From Acidobacteriota bacterium (GTDB lineage Bacteria > Acidobacteriota > Blastocatellia > Pyrinomonadales > Pyrinomonadaceae): 64,000 bases of DNA. The position numbers and the translations under genes are program-made. The notes under the pieces are model-generated. The model searched no databases, was not told the origin of the DNA, and saw nothing but the letters and a program-made list of their open reading frames with translations. Each line of letters begins with the position of its first letter. The stretch's first letter is position 1. The DNA lies in contig JAIVJZ010000006.1 in assembly GCA_020199775.1 (NCBI GenBank), positions 1 through 64,000 of the forward strand. The letters run 5' to 3'. Positions 29,699 through 38,556 of the stretch are shown here, in pieces.

Positions 29699-32600
29699 AT
29701 GAACTCATTCCCCCCCGCCATCGATCTCGCCGTCTTTCAAAGATTGTGCGAAGTAAACATGCATCAATCTTACGACCCGGCCAGCTACGCGGAAGCGCAG
29801 CGGACGCTCCTCACGCTGATGGGCAACTTGCCCGGCATGGCCTACTGCTGCCGCAACGACGAGGAATGGACGATGCTCTTCGTCAGCGAAGGCTGTCTGG
29901 AACTGACCGGCTACGCGCCCGCCGACCTGACCGGCAACCGGAAGCTGGCTTACGCCCAGTTGATACACCCCGACGACCGCCAAAAGGTGTGGGACGAGGT
30001 GCAATCCGCGCTCGCGGCGAAGACGGGTTTTCGTCTCGTCTACCGGCTGGTGACGGCCGCGCGGGTCGAGCGGTGGGTGTGGGAGCAGGGGCACGGCATC
30101 TTCTCGGCCGAAGGCGAACTGGCCGCCATCGAGGGCTTCGTGACGGACATCACCGACCGCGTGCAGGCGGAAGAAGCTCTGCGCTCGGCGGAGTTGAAGT
30201 ATCGCTCGATCTTCGAGCAGGCCGTCCACGGCATCTACCGTTCGACGCAGGACGGAAAGTTTCTGGCCGCCAATCCCGCCATGGCCGCCATGCTCGGCTA
30301 CTCTTCGCCCGCCGAGTTGATCGCGAGTTGCACCGACATCGCACGCGACTTTTACGCCGACGACGAGACGCGCGGCGCGCTCCAATGCCTGCTCGACACG
30401 CACGGCAAGGTGCAGGGCTTCGAGGCGCGGGTGTTTTGCAAAGACCGCCAGAGCGTCATCTGGATGCGCGAGAACATCTACGCCGTGCGCGACGCGACGG
30501 GCGCGCTCCTCTATTACGAGGGCAGCGTCGAGGACATCACCGCGGGCAAGCGCGCCGAAGAAAAACTCGCGCGCTCCGAAGAACAGTACCGTGTGCTGTT
30601 CGAGAGCAACCCGAACCCGATGTGGGTCTACGACGCGGACACCTACGCCTACCTCGCCGTCAACACGGCGGCGGTCAGGCACTACGGCTACACGCGCGAG
30701 GAATTTCTGGCGATGAGCATCCTCGACGTGCGCCCCCCCGAAAGCGTTCCGGCCGTGCTCGAAAACATCGCCTCGCTCCCCACGCCGCATCGCGAGGCGG
30801 GCGAGTGGGAGCACCGGAAGAAGGACGGCACGCGGATTTTCGTCGAGATCAGTTCGCAACTGATCGACTTCGGTGGGCGCGCGGCGCGTCTCGTGCTGAT
30901 CAACGACGTGACCGAGCGCAAACACGCCGAGGCGGCTCTGCGCGAATCCGAGGAACGCTACCGCGAGTTGTTCGAGAACGCGAACGACGTGATCTACACG
31001 ACGGATTTGTCCGGCCGCTACGTCACCGTCAACCGCGTGGTCGAGAAGATTTCCGGCTACACCTGCGACGAGATTCGCCGCATGACCTTCGCGCAACTCG
31101 TCGCGCCGGAATATCTGGAACTGTCGCGCCAGATGATGGCGCGCAAACTCGCCGGGGAAGAAGCCACCACTTTTTACGAAACCGAGATCGTGTCGAAAAG
31201 CGGCGAGCGCGTGCTGCTGGAAGTGAGTTCGCAGTTAACCTACGACGAGGGCGCGGCCGTCGGCGTGCAGGGCATCGCGCGCGACATCACCACGCGCAAG
31301 CGCGCCGAACGCGCCCTGCGCGAGTCCGAAGAGCGTTACCGCGATCTCTTCGAGAACGCCAACGACCTGATCTACACGCACGATCTGGCGGGCAATTTCA
31401 CCTCGCTCAACAAGACCGGGGAACGCATCACGGGTTACACGCGCGAAGAGGCCGCGTCGCTCAACATCGCGCAGATCATCGTGCCCGAACACCTCGCCCT
31501 CGCGCGCGGGATGATGGCGCGCAAAGGCTTGGTTGACGAGGCGACCGTCTACGAGGTGGACATCATCGCGAAAGACGGGCGGCGCGTGCCGCTCGAAGTG
31601 AGCACGCGCCTCATCTACCGGAACGGGCGGCCGTGCGGCGTGCAGGGCATCGCGCGCGACATCGCAGAGCGCAAACACACGGAGGCGAAACTTCTCCACA
31701 ACGCCTATCACGACGCGCTCACGGGGCTGCCGAACCGCAACCTCTTCACGGATCACTTGGAGACGGCCGTCGAGCGCGCACGCCGCGACGACGAGTTCGT
31801 CTTCGCCGTGCTGTTTTTAGACCTCGACCGTTTCAAGAACGTCAACGACAGTCTCGGCCACACGGTCGGCGACCAGTTGCTCGTCGCGCTCTCGCGCCGC
31901 CTGCAACATTGCCTGCGCCCGACCGATGTCGTGGCGCGTCTCGGCGGCGACGAGTTCTCGATCCTCTTGAACGACATCGGCGCGCAGCCGGGCGAAGCCG
32001 TCGCGCTCGCCGAACGCGTGCAGCGGGAGTTGATGCAGCCCTTCAATCTGGGCGGCCACGAAGTGTTCACCACGGCGAGCATCGGCATCGCCCTGAGCAC
32101 CACCGGGTACGAGACGCCGGAGGCCGTCTTGCGCGACGCCGACACGGTGATGTATCGCGCCAAGGCGCAGGGCAAAGCGCGCCACGAGGTGTTCGACCAG
32201 AACATGCACGCGCGCGTCGTCGCCCTGCTGCGTCTGGAAAACGATTTGCGCCGCGCCGTCGAGCGCGACGAACTGCGTTTGCAATACCAGCCGATAGTGT
32301 CGCTCGACACCGGGCGCATCTCCGGCTTCGAGGCGCTGGCGCGCTGGCAGCACCCGGAACTCGGTTTGATCCCGCCCGGCGATTTCATCCCCGTCGCGGA
32401 AGAGATCGGCGTGATCGTCGAACTCGGCCAGTGGGTGCTCGAAGAAGCGTGCCGCCAGATGCGCGTCTGGCAGTTGATCTCGCCGCAGCACAACCGGCTC
32501 AAACTCAGCGTCAATTTATCGAGCCGCCATTTCGTGCAGCCCGATCTCTACGAGCGCATCGTGGAGGTGCTCACGGAAACCGGCCTCGCGCCCGCCGCGC

Positions 32601-33046
32601 TCCAACTCGAAATCACCGAGAGCGTCTTGATGGAGAACGCGCACACCGTCGTCCCGCTTCTCAGCCGTCTGCGCGAACTCGGCGTCGAACTGGCGATTGA
32701 CGACTTCGGCACGGGCTACTCGTCGCTCAGTTATCTCTCGCGCCTGAAGCCGATCCACACGCTGAAAATCGACCGCTCGTTCATCAGCATGGGCGGCGAC
32801 GATCACGAAAATTCCGAGATCGTGCGTACCATCGTCATGCTCGCCAAGAACATGGGCAAGGTGGTGGTGGCCGAGGGGATAGAGACCGCCGAACAACTCG
32901 CGCGCCTGCGCACGCTCAATTGCGACTACGGCCAGGGCTATCTCTTCTCCCGCCCGCAAGACCCCTTCGAGATCGAACGCCGCCTGCGCCAGGGGCTGCA
33001 CGCCGTCATCTCCACCCCGCTCACGGATAAACTGAGCGTCGCCTGA
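29699..33046 (+). CDS. cyclic-di-GMP signalling protein with five PAS domains, GGDEF and EAL
   Basis: The 1,115-residue protein has five PAS-type sensor domains between about residues 35 and 665, spaced about 125 residues apart (each with an RSIFEQA/RELFENAN-like helix). A GGDEF domain (about 675-840) and an EAL domain (about 850-1105) follow. RLGGDEFSI is intact, and RPTD five residues before it matches the inhibitory I-site. The EAL domain keeps GFEALARW, LEITES, AIDDFGTGYSS, Lys in TLKIDRSF and VAEGIET, so both synthesis and hydrolysis of cyclic-di-GMP are possible. No membrane helix is seen, so it is a cytoplasmic sensor. An ATG at 29759 is an alternative start. Confidence 0.95.
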   Translation: MNSFPPAIDLAVFQRLCEVNMHQSYDPASYAEAQRTLLTLMGNLPGMAYCCRNDEEWTMLFVSEGCLELTGYAPADLTGNRKLAYAQLIHPDDRQKVWDEVQSALAAKTGFRLVYRLVTAARVERWVWEQGHGIFSAEGELAAIEGFVTDITDRVQAEEALRSAELKYRSIFEQAVHGIYRSTQDGKFLAANPAMAAMLGYSSPAELIASCTDIARDFYADDETRGALQCLLDTHGKVQGFEARVFCKDRQSVIWMRENIYAVRDATGALLYYEGSVEDITAGKRAEEKLARSEEQYRVLFESNPNPMWVYDADTYAYLAVNTAAVRHYGYTREEFLAMSILDVRPPESVPAVLENIASLPTPHREAGEWEHRKKDGTRIFVEISSQLIDFGGRAARLVLINDVTERKHAEAALRESEERYRELFENANDVIYTTDLSGRYVTVNRVVEKISGYTCDEIRRMTFAQLVAPEYLELSRQMMARKLAGEEATTFYETEIVSKSGERVLLEVSSQLTYDEGAAVGVQGIARDITTRKRAERALRESEERYRDLFENANDLIYTHDLAGNFTSLNKTGERITGYTREEAASLNIAQIIVPEHLALARGMMARKGLVDEATVYEVDIIAKDGRRVPLEVSTRLIYRNGRPCGVQGIARDIAERKHTEAKLLHNAYHDALTGLPNRNLFTDHLETAVERARRDDEFVFAVLFLDLDRFKNVNDSLGHTVGDQLLVALSRRLQHCLRPTDVVARLGGDEFSILLNDIGAQPGEAVALAERVQRELMQPFNLGGHEVFTTASIGIALSTTGYETPEAVLRDADTVMYRAKAQGKARHEVFDQNMHARVVALLRLENDLRRAVERDELRLQYQPIVSLDTGRISGFEALARWQHPELGLIPPGDFIPVAEEIGVIVELGQWVLEEACRQMRVWQLISPQHNRLKLSVNLSSRHFVQPDLYERIVEVLTETGLAPAALQLEITESVLMENAHTVVPLLSRLRELGVELAIDDFGTGYSSLSYLSRLKPIHTLKIDRSFISMGGDDHENSEIVRTIVMLAKNMGKVVVAEGIETAEQLARLRTLNCDYGQGYLFSRPQDPFEIERRLRQGLHAVISTPLTDKLSVA

Positions 33047-33052
33047 ATAAAA

Positions 33053-33118
33053 CGCCGTCAGCCGTCAGCCAAAGCAATCCTTTATGCTGATATGCTGACG
33101 GCTGACGGCTGACGGCTA
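33053..33118. repeat. heptanucleotide-repeat hairpin H8 (GTCAGCC type)
   Basis: The left arm (33053-33070, CCGTCAG units) starts 7 bases after the GGDEF/EAL stop. The right arm (33087-33118) has CTGACGG repeated with period 7. The loop contains AAGCAATC, also seen in similar form in the element at 35306. Confidence 0.8.
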
Positions 33119-33166
33119 TGCTAAAATAACGACATCATATTTTTTACGCCGGAGAAATTTCGCGCG

Positions 33167-33421
33167 ATGGCAAACATCAAAATGTACACGACGACGTGGT
33201 GTTCGGACTGCCGCCGGGCCAAACGTTTTCTGAACGACAGTGGCATCGCTTACGAAGAGATCAACATCGAAGAACAGGACGGCGCGGCGGAACTCGTGAT
33301 GCGACTCAACGACGGCAAGCGCAAAGTCCCGACCTTCGAAATTGACGGGCGAGCCTTCAACCTCTCGCCCTACGACGAGCGCAAACTGCGCGCGGAACTC
33401 GGTCTGGAACCGGCGGGGTAA
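33167..33421 (+). CDS. glutaredoxin/mycoredoxin-like thiol oxidoreductase
   Basis: The 84-residue protein has the glutaredoxin fold: IKMYTTTWCSDCRRAKRFL places a CxxC at residues 12-15. VPTFEIDGRAF holds the cis-Pro, and a C-terminal helix follows. The CSDC site and length resemble mycoredoxins and NrdH/Grx-like proteins that reduce disulfides. The electron donor is unknown. GGAG lies about 12 bases before the ATG. Six bases separate it from the next gene, so they are probably co-transcribed. Confidence 0.85.
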   Translation: MANIKMYTTTWCSDCRRAKRFLNDSGIAYEEINIEEQDGAAELVMRLNDGKRKVPTFEIDGRAFNLSPYDERKLRAELGLEPAG

Positions 33422-33427
33422 ACGGCG

Positions 33428-33709
33428 ATGGCAGCGAATACGAAACGGATGGGAACGGCGAAGCATCTGACGGGGCGCGCGGCGCGCTACGGCGGCCTGC
33501 GTCTGGCGCGGCGACTCATCAAGCCGATCCCCATCGTCGGCACGGCCGTCGCCCTCGGCTTCGCGGGCTACGAAATCAGGAGGAAGGGCTGGCGCAACGG
33601 ACTCATCCACGTCGGCCTCGACGTGACGCCCGTCGTCGGCACGGTCAAAGACGTGATCGAACTTTTCACGGGCGACCTCATTCCCGACAAGAAATCTCAG
33701 AAGGGTTGA
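33428..33709 (+). CDS. small basic protein with hydrophobic core, unknown function
   Basis: The 93-residue product has an Arg/Lys-rich N-terminus (about 12 basic residues in 32). A hydrophobic stretch follows (IPIVGTAVALGFAGYEI, residues 34-50), then GLDVTPVVGTVKDVIELFTG. That last segment resembles the D-P-G-K-D-E-TG pattern of pre-toxin TG linkers found next to toxin domains, but no toxin domain follows. It is probably co-transcribed with the redoxin. Membrane association is possible. Confidence 0.65.
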   Translation: MAANTKRMGTAKHLTGRAARYGGLRLARRLIKPIPIVGTAVALGFAGYEIRRKGWRNGLIHVGLDVTPVVGTVKDVIELFTGDLIPDKKSQKG

Positions 33710-33765
33710 GCCGTGCCGCCGCCGCCGCCCCGGCCGGGGGCAGGGGGCGAGCTTATCGAGAAGTT

Positions 33766-33815
33766 AAAAACGCGTAGGGGCTGCTTCGATGTCGAAGCAG
33801 CCCCTACGCGTTTTT
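33766..33815. terminator. perfect 24-bp palindromic terminator between convergent genes
   Basis: Positions 33766-33789 pair exactly with 33792-33815. The arms begin with five A and end with five T, so each strand reads as a hairpin plus T-tract: a bidirectional intrinsic terminator. The stem word GGGGCTGCTTC is shared with the hairpin at 37001-37034. Confidence 0.9.
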
Positions 33816-33834
33816 GAAGTGTGCGCCCATGCGC

Positions 33835-35292
33835 TCATGCTTCGCCCTTCGCCATCACGGATGGGCGTGCGTCGAAAGGCTGCGCCCGCTCGTAGGCGTG
33901 TGCGAAGCGGAAGAGTGTGGACTCGCTCCAATGCGCGCCGAGCAGTTGCATGCCGATGGGCAGGTTCGTTTGGGAGAGGCCGCAGGGGACGGAGATGCCG
34001 GGGATGCCCGCGAGGTTAGCCGTCACGGTGTAAACGTCGTTGAGGTACATGGCGAGCGGGTCGTCCGTCTTTTCGCCGAGGAGGAAGGCGGTGGTCGGCG
34101 TGGTCGGCGTGATGATCGCGTCGCAACGCTCGAAGGCGCGGGCGAAGTCTTGTTTGAGAAGCGCACGCACCTTTTGCGCTTTGAGATAATAGGCGTCGTA
34201 GTAGCCGGAGGAGAGCACGTATGTGCCGAGCATGATGCGGCGTTTGACCTCCACGCCGAAACCTTCCTCGCGCGTGCGCCGGTACATCTCGCGCAGGGTG
34301 CGCGACTCTTCGGCGCGGCAGCCGTAGCGCACGCCGTCGTAGCGCGCGAGATTGGAAGAGGCTTCGGCGGTGGCGATGATGTAGTAAACCGCGATGGCGT
34401 ATTTCGCGTGCGGCAGCTCCACGTCAACCACCTCCGCGCCGAGCGCGCGATAAGTTTCAATCGCCGCCAAGACGCTCGCGCGCACGTCCGCGTCCAAACC
34501 TTCGCCGAACAACTCGCGCGGCACGCCGATGCGCGCGCCTTGCATCTCGCCCGTCAACTGCGAGACGTAATCGGGCACGGCCACGTCGGCGGTCGTGGCG
34601 TCGCGCGGGTCGCGCCCGGCAATGACCGAGAGCGCCAATGCGGCGTCCGTCGTGTTCGTGGCGAAGACGCCGATTTGATCGAGCGACGAACCGAAGGCGG
34701 CGAGGCCGTAACGCGAGACGCGCCCGTAGGTCGGCTTCACCCCGACGATGCCGCACAGCGACGCGGGCTGGCGCACGGAGCCGCCCGTGTCCGACCCCAA
34801 AGCGATGGGCACGATGCGCGCCGCGACCGCCGCCGCCGAACCGCCCGACGAGCCACCGGGGACGCGCTTCGTGTCCCACGGGTTACGCACGGGGCCGTAG
34901 GCCGAGTTCTCGTTCGACGATCCCATCGCAAACTCGTCACAGTTGGTCTTGCCGAGGATGATCGTGCCCGCCGCGCGCAGGCGTTCGATGACCGTGGCGT
35001 TGTAGGGCGGATAATAATCGCGGAGGATGGCCGAGCCGGAGGAGGCTTGCAGCCCGCGCACGCAGATGTTGTCCTTGACGGCGACGGGCACAGAGTTGAG
35101 CGCGCGCGCCGGAGACGCGCCGCGATCCGCGTCCAACTCGCCTGCGCGCGCGAGCGCGCCCGCGCGGTCGATTTGCAGAAACGCGCCGAGCGTCTCGTTC
35201 AACTCTTCGGCCGCGCCGAGAGCGCGCTCCGCCACGGCGCGCGCGTCCAGTTCGCCTCCCGCGAGGCGCGTTTTGATCGTTTCGATGTTCAT
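33835..35292 (-). CDS. gatA: aspartyl/glutamyl-tRNA amidotransferase subunit A
   Basis: GatA supplies the glutaminase activity of GatCAB, which converts misacylated Glu-tRNA(Gln) or Asp-tRNA(Asn) to the correct amide. The 485-residue amidase-signature protein has the catalytic Lys in [11 protein letters not shown], the cis-Ser in [14 protein letters not shown] and the nucleophile Ser in [31 protein letters not shown] is typical of GatA. The ATG at 35292 lacks a clear ribosome binding site. A heptamer hairpin sits 13 bases upstream and separates it from gatC. No gatB was seen in the window. Confidence 0.95.
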   Translation of the reverse strand: MNIETIKTRLAGGELDARAVAERALGAAEELNETLGAFLQIDRAGALARAGELDADRGASPARALNSVPVAVKDNICVRGLQASSGSAILRDYYPPYNATVIERLRAAGTIILGKTNCDEFAMGSSNENSAYGPVRNPWDTKRVPGGSSGGSAAAVAARIVPIALGSDTGGSVRQPASLCGIVGVKPTYGRVSRYGLAAFGSSLDQIGVFATNTTDAALALSVIAGRDPRDATTADVAVPDYVSQLTGEMQGARIGVPRELFGEGLDADVRASVLAAIETYRALGAEVVDVELPHAKYAIAVYYIIATAEASSNLARYDGVRYGCRAEESRTLREMYRRTREEGFGVEVKRRIMLGTYVLSSGYYDAYYLKAQKVRALLKQDFARAFERCDAIITPTTPTTAFLLGEKTDDPLAMYLNDVYTVTANLAGIPGISVPCGLSQTNLPIGMQLLGAHWSESTLFRFAHAYERAQPFDARPSVMAKGEA

Positions 35293-35305
35293 AAAATAGC
35301 GTTTA

Positions 35306-35380
35306 GCAATCAACCATCAACCATCAGCCAGCCGGAGCAATCGGTCTCCATGATTTTGCTGATGGCTGATGGCTGACGAC
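35306..35380. repeat. heptanucleotide-repeat hairpin H9 (ATCAACC type)
   Basis: The left arm at 35306-35331 (ATCAACC, ATCAGCC) and the right arm at 35357-35380 (CTGATGG units) pair across about 25 bases. It ends 2 bases from the gatC stop and fills the gatC-gatA gap. Confidence 0.8.
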
Positions 35381-35382
35381 TC

Positions 35383-35679
35383 TTATAAAACTTTAGGCAC
35401 GCGGAAGTGTCCGGCGGCCGGGTCGGGCGCTTGATCGAGCGCGAGCGTCTGGCCGAGCGAGGGCAGGGGCGCGTCTTCGCGCGCGGCGTCGGTGCGCGCG
35501 CCTTCGCCGGTGAGTCCGCCGAGGGCGGGTTCGGCCGCGCTCGTGTCCAACTCGTTCAACTGCTCGACGTAATTCACGATGGAAGCGATCTGCGGCGTCA
35601 AAGCCCTGCGCTCCTCGTCAGTCAGTTCGAGTTGCGCGAGCGCGGCGATCTTTTCGATGTCTGATTCCGTGATAGGCAT
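35383..35679 (-). CDS. gatC: aspartyl/glutamyl-tRNA amidotransferase subunit C
   Basis: GatC is the small chaperone-like subunit that wraps around GatA and GatB. The 98-residue product has the family N-terminus (DIEKIAALAQLELTDEE), the helix IVNYVEQLNELDTS, and the C-terminal HFRVPKVL, which matches the usual F-VPKVL ending. The ATG at 35679 is placed by homology and has no obvious ribosome binding site, because heptamer-repeat DNA begins 12 bases upstream. Gene order is DciA-like, gatC, gatA. Confidence 0.93.
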   Translation of the reverse strand: MPITESDIEKIAALAQLELTDEERRALTPQIASIVNYVEQLNELDTSAAEPALGGLTGEGARTDAAREDAPLPSLGQTLALDQAPDPAAGHFRVPKVL

Positions 35680-35690
35680 ATACTTTAAAA

Positions 35691-35756
35691 GTAAGCAGTG
35701 AGCAGTGAGACGTGAAAGCGCGAACAACTGCTGAGGGCTGATTGCTGACGGCTCAC
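35691..35756. repeat. heptanucleotide-repeat hairpin H10 (GTGAGCA type)
   Basis: The left arm at 35691-35710 (GTAAGCA, GTGAGCA units) pairs imperfectly with the right arm at 35728-35756 (CTGCTGA, GCTGATT, GCTGACG). The right arm overlaps the stop codon of the DciA-like gene. Confidence 0.75.
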
Positions 35757-36223
35757 TTGCTTTTCTGTTGCGCGTCGATGTAGCTCCCGGCGGCGAGCAG
35801 GAAGCGGCGGCGTAAATCTTCGTCCTGAATCGCGCCGGCGGCGTCGGCGAGTTGGCGCGAATTATGCAGCGCGCGTCGTTCATGGGCGGCGCGGTCAAAG
35901 TCGAACTGGCCGATGCGCGCGCGCTCGGCGCGGACGGTGGCCGGGTCAACGCGAAACTCGATGTAAGTGACGAGGGCCTGACCGAGCAGCGAGTTCAGGC
36001 GAAAGATCAGTTGGCCGCTGATTTGTTCGAGCTGTTTCTGCCACGCCGTGTCGGGGACGGCGACGACGAGCAGTTTGCGATGCAGCCGGAACGGCACGGC
36101 CTGACCGCGCAGGGCTTCGCCCGCCACGCGACGCCACGCCACCATCGCCGCCGCCTCGGCCACTTCCTCCGCGTCGCCCGCCGCGCGCAGCAGGTTGGGC
36201 AGTGCTCGGATTAAGTCGTCCAT
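35753..36223 (-). CDS. DUF721/DciA-like protein
   Basis: DciA proteins help load the replicative helicase DnaB in bacteria without DnaC. DUF721 is the shared domain. The 156-residue product has the family core: AWRRVAGEALRGQAVPFRL, then LLVVAVPDTAWQKQLEQISGQLIFRLNSLLG, spanning about residues 35-90. The C-terminal half is variable, as usual. The ATG at 36223 is chosen as the first near the domain. An upstream extension to 36349 is open but has no similarity. It is divergent from the Maf gene. Confidence 0.8.
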   Translation of the reverse strand: MDDLIRALPNLLRAAGDAEEVAEAAAMVAWRRVAGEALRGQAVPFRLHRKLLVVAVPDTAWQKQLEQISGQLIFRLNSLLGQALVTYIEFRVDPATVRAERARIGQFDFDRAAHERRALHNSRQLADAAGAIQDEDLRRRFLLAAGSYIDAQQKSK

Positions 36224-36325
36224 CTGTTCAACCGCGAGTTTCGGATTAAAAAAGTCCGGCTGGTAATGTCGGCTTAATGGTCTTAGAATCCACCATCCGA
36301 AATCCGCATGCAAGAGGGGAGTGTA

Positions 36326-36955
36326 ATGGAAGAACGGGGAGAGCCACAAGTAGCAGTTCCGCCGGGCGAGGCGGGAGAGTTTGAGCTTGAACGCCTGGTG
36401 CTGGCTTCGGCCAGCCCGCGCCGTGCGGAGATTTTACGCGCGGTCGGCTGGCCGTTCGAGGCGGCGGCGGCCGACGTGGACGAGGCGGCGCGGGGCGGCG
36501 AAGAAGTGAGCGAGTATGTGGAGCGTCTGGCGTGCGAGAAGGCGGAGGCGGTGGCGGAGGGGCGCGCCTCCGGCCTCGTGCTCGGCGCGGACACGGCGGT
36601 CGCGGTCGGCGGACAGGTGCTCGGCAAGCCCGCCGACGCGGAAGACGCGCGGCGCATGCTCAGACTCTTGAGCGGTCGTTGGCACGACGTGCTGACGGGC
36701 GTCGCGCTCGTGCGCGCGGAGACCGGGGAGGTGCTCGTCGCGCACGAACTGACGCGCGTGCGTTTCGCGCCGCTGTCGGACGACGAAATCGACTGGTACG
36801 TCGCGACGAATGAACCGGCGGACAAGGCGGGCGCGTACGCCGTGCAAGGCCGCGCCGCGCTCTTCATCGAAGAGATCGAGGGCGATTACTGGAACGTTGT
36901 CGGGTTGCCCGTGCGTCTGGTTTACAAGTTGGCCGAAGAGAGTCGCGGATCGTAG
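36326..36955 (+). CDS. Maf-like nucleoside triphosphate pyrophosphatase
   Basis: Maf proteins hydrolyse dTTP, UTP or modified nucleotides to monophosphates and PPi as housecleaning enzymes. The roughly 209-residue protein has VLASASPRRAEIL (substrate loop), VLGADTAVAVGG, LGKPADAEDA, and DKAGAYAVQGRAALFI followed by NVVGLPV. The composition suggests the dTTP/UTP subfamily. The ATG at 36326 has AGAGGGGA upstream, while ATG 36308 is an alternative. The N-terminal roughly 20 residues are not part of the fold. Confidence 0.92.
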   Translation: MEERGEPQVAVPPGEAGEFELERLVLASASPRRAEILRAVGWPFEAAAADVDEAARGGEEVSEYVERLACEKAEAVAEGRASGLVLGADTAVAVGGQVLGKPADAEDARRMLRLLSGRWHDVLTGVALVRAETGEVLVAHELTRVRFAPLSDDEIDWYVATNEPADKAGAYAVQGRAALFIEEIEGDYWNVVGLPVRLVYKLAEESRGS

Positions 36956-37000
36956 CGTCCCGGCCTGACGCCGACTCCCTCGAAGAAAACTATAAAGACT

Positions 37001-37034
37001 GCGGGGGCTGCTTCTCGATTGAAGCAGCCCCCGC
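37001..37034. terminator. 14-bp hairpin between convergent genes
   Basis: Positions 37001-37014 pair with 37021-37034 across 6 bases. The stem GGGGGCTGCTTC is nearly that of the terminator at 33766-33815. Upstream AAAACTATAAAGACT and downstream TAGTTTG give a weak T-tract. Confidence 0.75.
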
Positions 37035-37085
37035 CTAGTTTGTCGATCACGTCGCCGGCCGGGATGCGTCCGGCGCGTGCGCGAC

Positions 37086-37640
37086 TTAGAGCAATTTGTT
37101 GATGCGCGCGGAGAGGCGTTGGACGAGGTTGCCTTCGGGGTCGAGGCCGCCGATGGGGTCGCCGGAAATCTGGCCGTCCTTGTTGAAGATGACGAGCGCG
37201 GGCAGTTGGTTGCGGTCAACGCCCATGCGTTTGAAGAGCGCGCCGTCGGGGTCGCGCAGGACGGCGATCTTGAGTCCGTTCTTGCGCGCGAACGAGCGCA
37301 GTTGGTCGTCCGTCGCGAAATTCTTCGACTTCTGCGATTCCGAGTCGGTGCTCACCCAGTAGACCCGCAGATCGCGGTCGCGGTATTCGTCTGCGAGCCG
37401 CTGGACGCCTTCGACCTGCGTGCGCGAGAGCGGCAGCCACGACGCGCCGAAGGCGAGGACGACCACGCCGCCGCGCAACTGCTCGGCGGTGATGCTGCCG
37501 CCGTCAACCGAGCGCAGCGAAAAGTCCAACAAAGCGTCTTGCGTGTTCACAGGCGACGGCGCGACCGCGAACGCCTGCGCGAAGACGAGCATTGAGGAGA
37601 GCAATAAACCGGCGATGAAACGGGGGGATTTGGTAAACAT
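37086..37640 (-). CDS. secreted thioredoxin-fold (TlpA/AhpC-like) protein lacking the CxxC
   Basis: The 184-residue protein has a signal peptide (residues 1-26) and a redoxin domain: LLDFSLRSVDGGSITAEQL, GGVVVLAFGASWLPLSRTQ, VYWVSTDSES, and LPALVIFNKDGQI with the cis-Pro. Where TlpA-type proteins have WCxPC, this one has WLPLS, and no Cys occurs anywhere in the mature region. A disulfide role is therefore unlikely, and a binding or chaperone role is more plausible. GGAGAA precedes the ATG. Confidence 0.8.
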   Translation of the reverse strand: MFTKSPRFIAGLLLSSMLVFAQAFAVAPSPVNTQDALLDFSLRSVDGGSITAEQLRGGVVVLAFGASWLPLSRTQVEGVQRLADEYRDRDLRVYWVSTDSESQKSKNFATDDQLRSFARKNGLKIAVLRDPDGALFKRMGVDRNQLPALVIFNKDGQISGDPIGGLDPEGNLVQRLSARINKLL

Positions 37641-37820
37641 TCTTTTCTCCTTCTACACGGCGTCTCACGATTTCCGGCGGCGTCGGCGTGCTGGATCAAT
37701 GTCGCCCGCGGCGGCGCGCCTTGCCTGTACGTGAAACGCTCCCGTACTGAAATAGTTAGATGTACGGTCAGAAAGAACAGTTGGATTGAAGGCGAACAAC
37801 CAGCCCGTCCAAGTTTACCC

Positions 37821-38537
37821 TCAAGTCTGCGTGACAGGCGGCGGGACTCCGAAAACCTCTTCGTGCAGCGCGCGGTAATCTTCCCACGTATCCATGTCGC
37901 GCGCAACGAACGGGGACGCTACGGGCAGGCGCAAAACCTCGCCCGCGTGTTTCTCGAAGAGGGCGCGCAAACCTCCCGCCTCGTCTAAATTCAGGAGCGA
38001 CGCGCGGAGGCTGTCGCCCACCAGCACGGGATGCCCGCCGCGCCCGCGCCACTCCGGCACGACGAGCCGCGCGCCCGTCCGCCGGTGCGCCGCGATAACT
38101 TCTTCGATCTCTCCGGCCGCGACCGCCGGGTGATCCGCGAGCGCGATCAATACCGCGCCCGCCACAGCCGGGTCGCCCGTCGCTTCGCGCGCCCGCAATT
38201 CTTCCACGCCCCGCGCAATCGAGACGCCCATCTCGCTCCCGATCTCTGCGTTCGAGGCGAAGCGGACGGGCAGGTGCGACAGCCGCGCACGCACTTCCGC
38301 CGCGCGATGGCCGACGACCACCACAAGCTCACGGACGCCCGCCGCGAGTAGATTGTTGACGCAGGTTTCGATGACGGTCTGCGCGCCGAAAGGCAGCAGA
38401 GGCTTGAACGCGCCCATGCGCCGCGAGCGTCCGGCGGCAAGCAGGACGGCGGCGACGGGGAAAGGATGAGGGATGAGGGACGAGGGATGAATAAGAGGAT
38501 CGTCTGAATTTCCTGAAGGTTTTATTTCATCCCTCAT
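37821..38537 (-). CDS. MobA/MocA-like nucleotidyltransferase (molybdenum cofactor)
   Basis: MocA-type enzymes attach CMP (or GMP) to molybdopterin for molybdenum hydroxylases. The roughly 238-residue protein has the GT-A fold signature AAVLLAAGRSRRMGAFKPLLPFG (residues 28-50), VVVVGHRAAEV, and ALADHPAVAAGEI in place of the usual metal-site LxDxP. The MocA assignment rests on the molybdenum hydroxylase subunits encoded just upstream. Only ATG 38537 precedes the conserved strand, and it lies inside a heptamer hairpin. The first roughly 27 residues are thus encoded by repeat DNA (LIHPSSLIPHPFP), or the real start is non-canonical. Confidence 0.8.
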   Translation of the reverse strand: MRDEIKPSGNSDDPLIHPSSLIPHPFPVAAVLLAAGRSRRMGAFKPLLPFGAQTVIETCVNNLLAAGVRELVVVVGHRAAEVRARLSHLPVRFASNAEIGSEMGVSIARGVEELRAREATGDPAVAGAVLIALADHPAVAAGEIEEVIAAHRRTGARLVVPEWRGRGGHPVLVGDSLRASLLNLDEAGGLRALFEKHAGEVLRLPVASPFVARDMDTWEDYRALHEEVFGVPPPVTQT

Positions 38538-38556
38538 CCCTCATCCCTCATCCTTA
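38462..38556. repeat. heptanucleotide-repeat hairpin H11 (GATGAGG type)
   Basis: The left arm at 38462-38493 (GATGAGG, GACGAGG) pairs with the right arm at 38525-38556 (CATCCCT units). The right arm touches the stop of the NTF2-like gene. The whole hairpin is read through by the only available start of the MocA-like gene. Confidence 0.88.
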
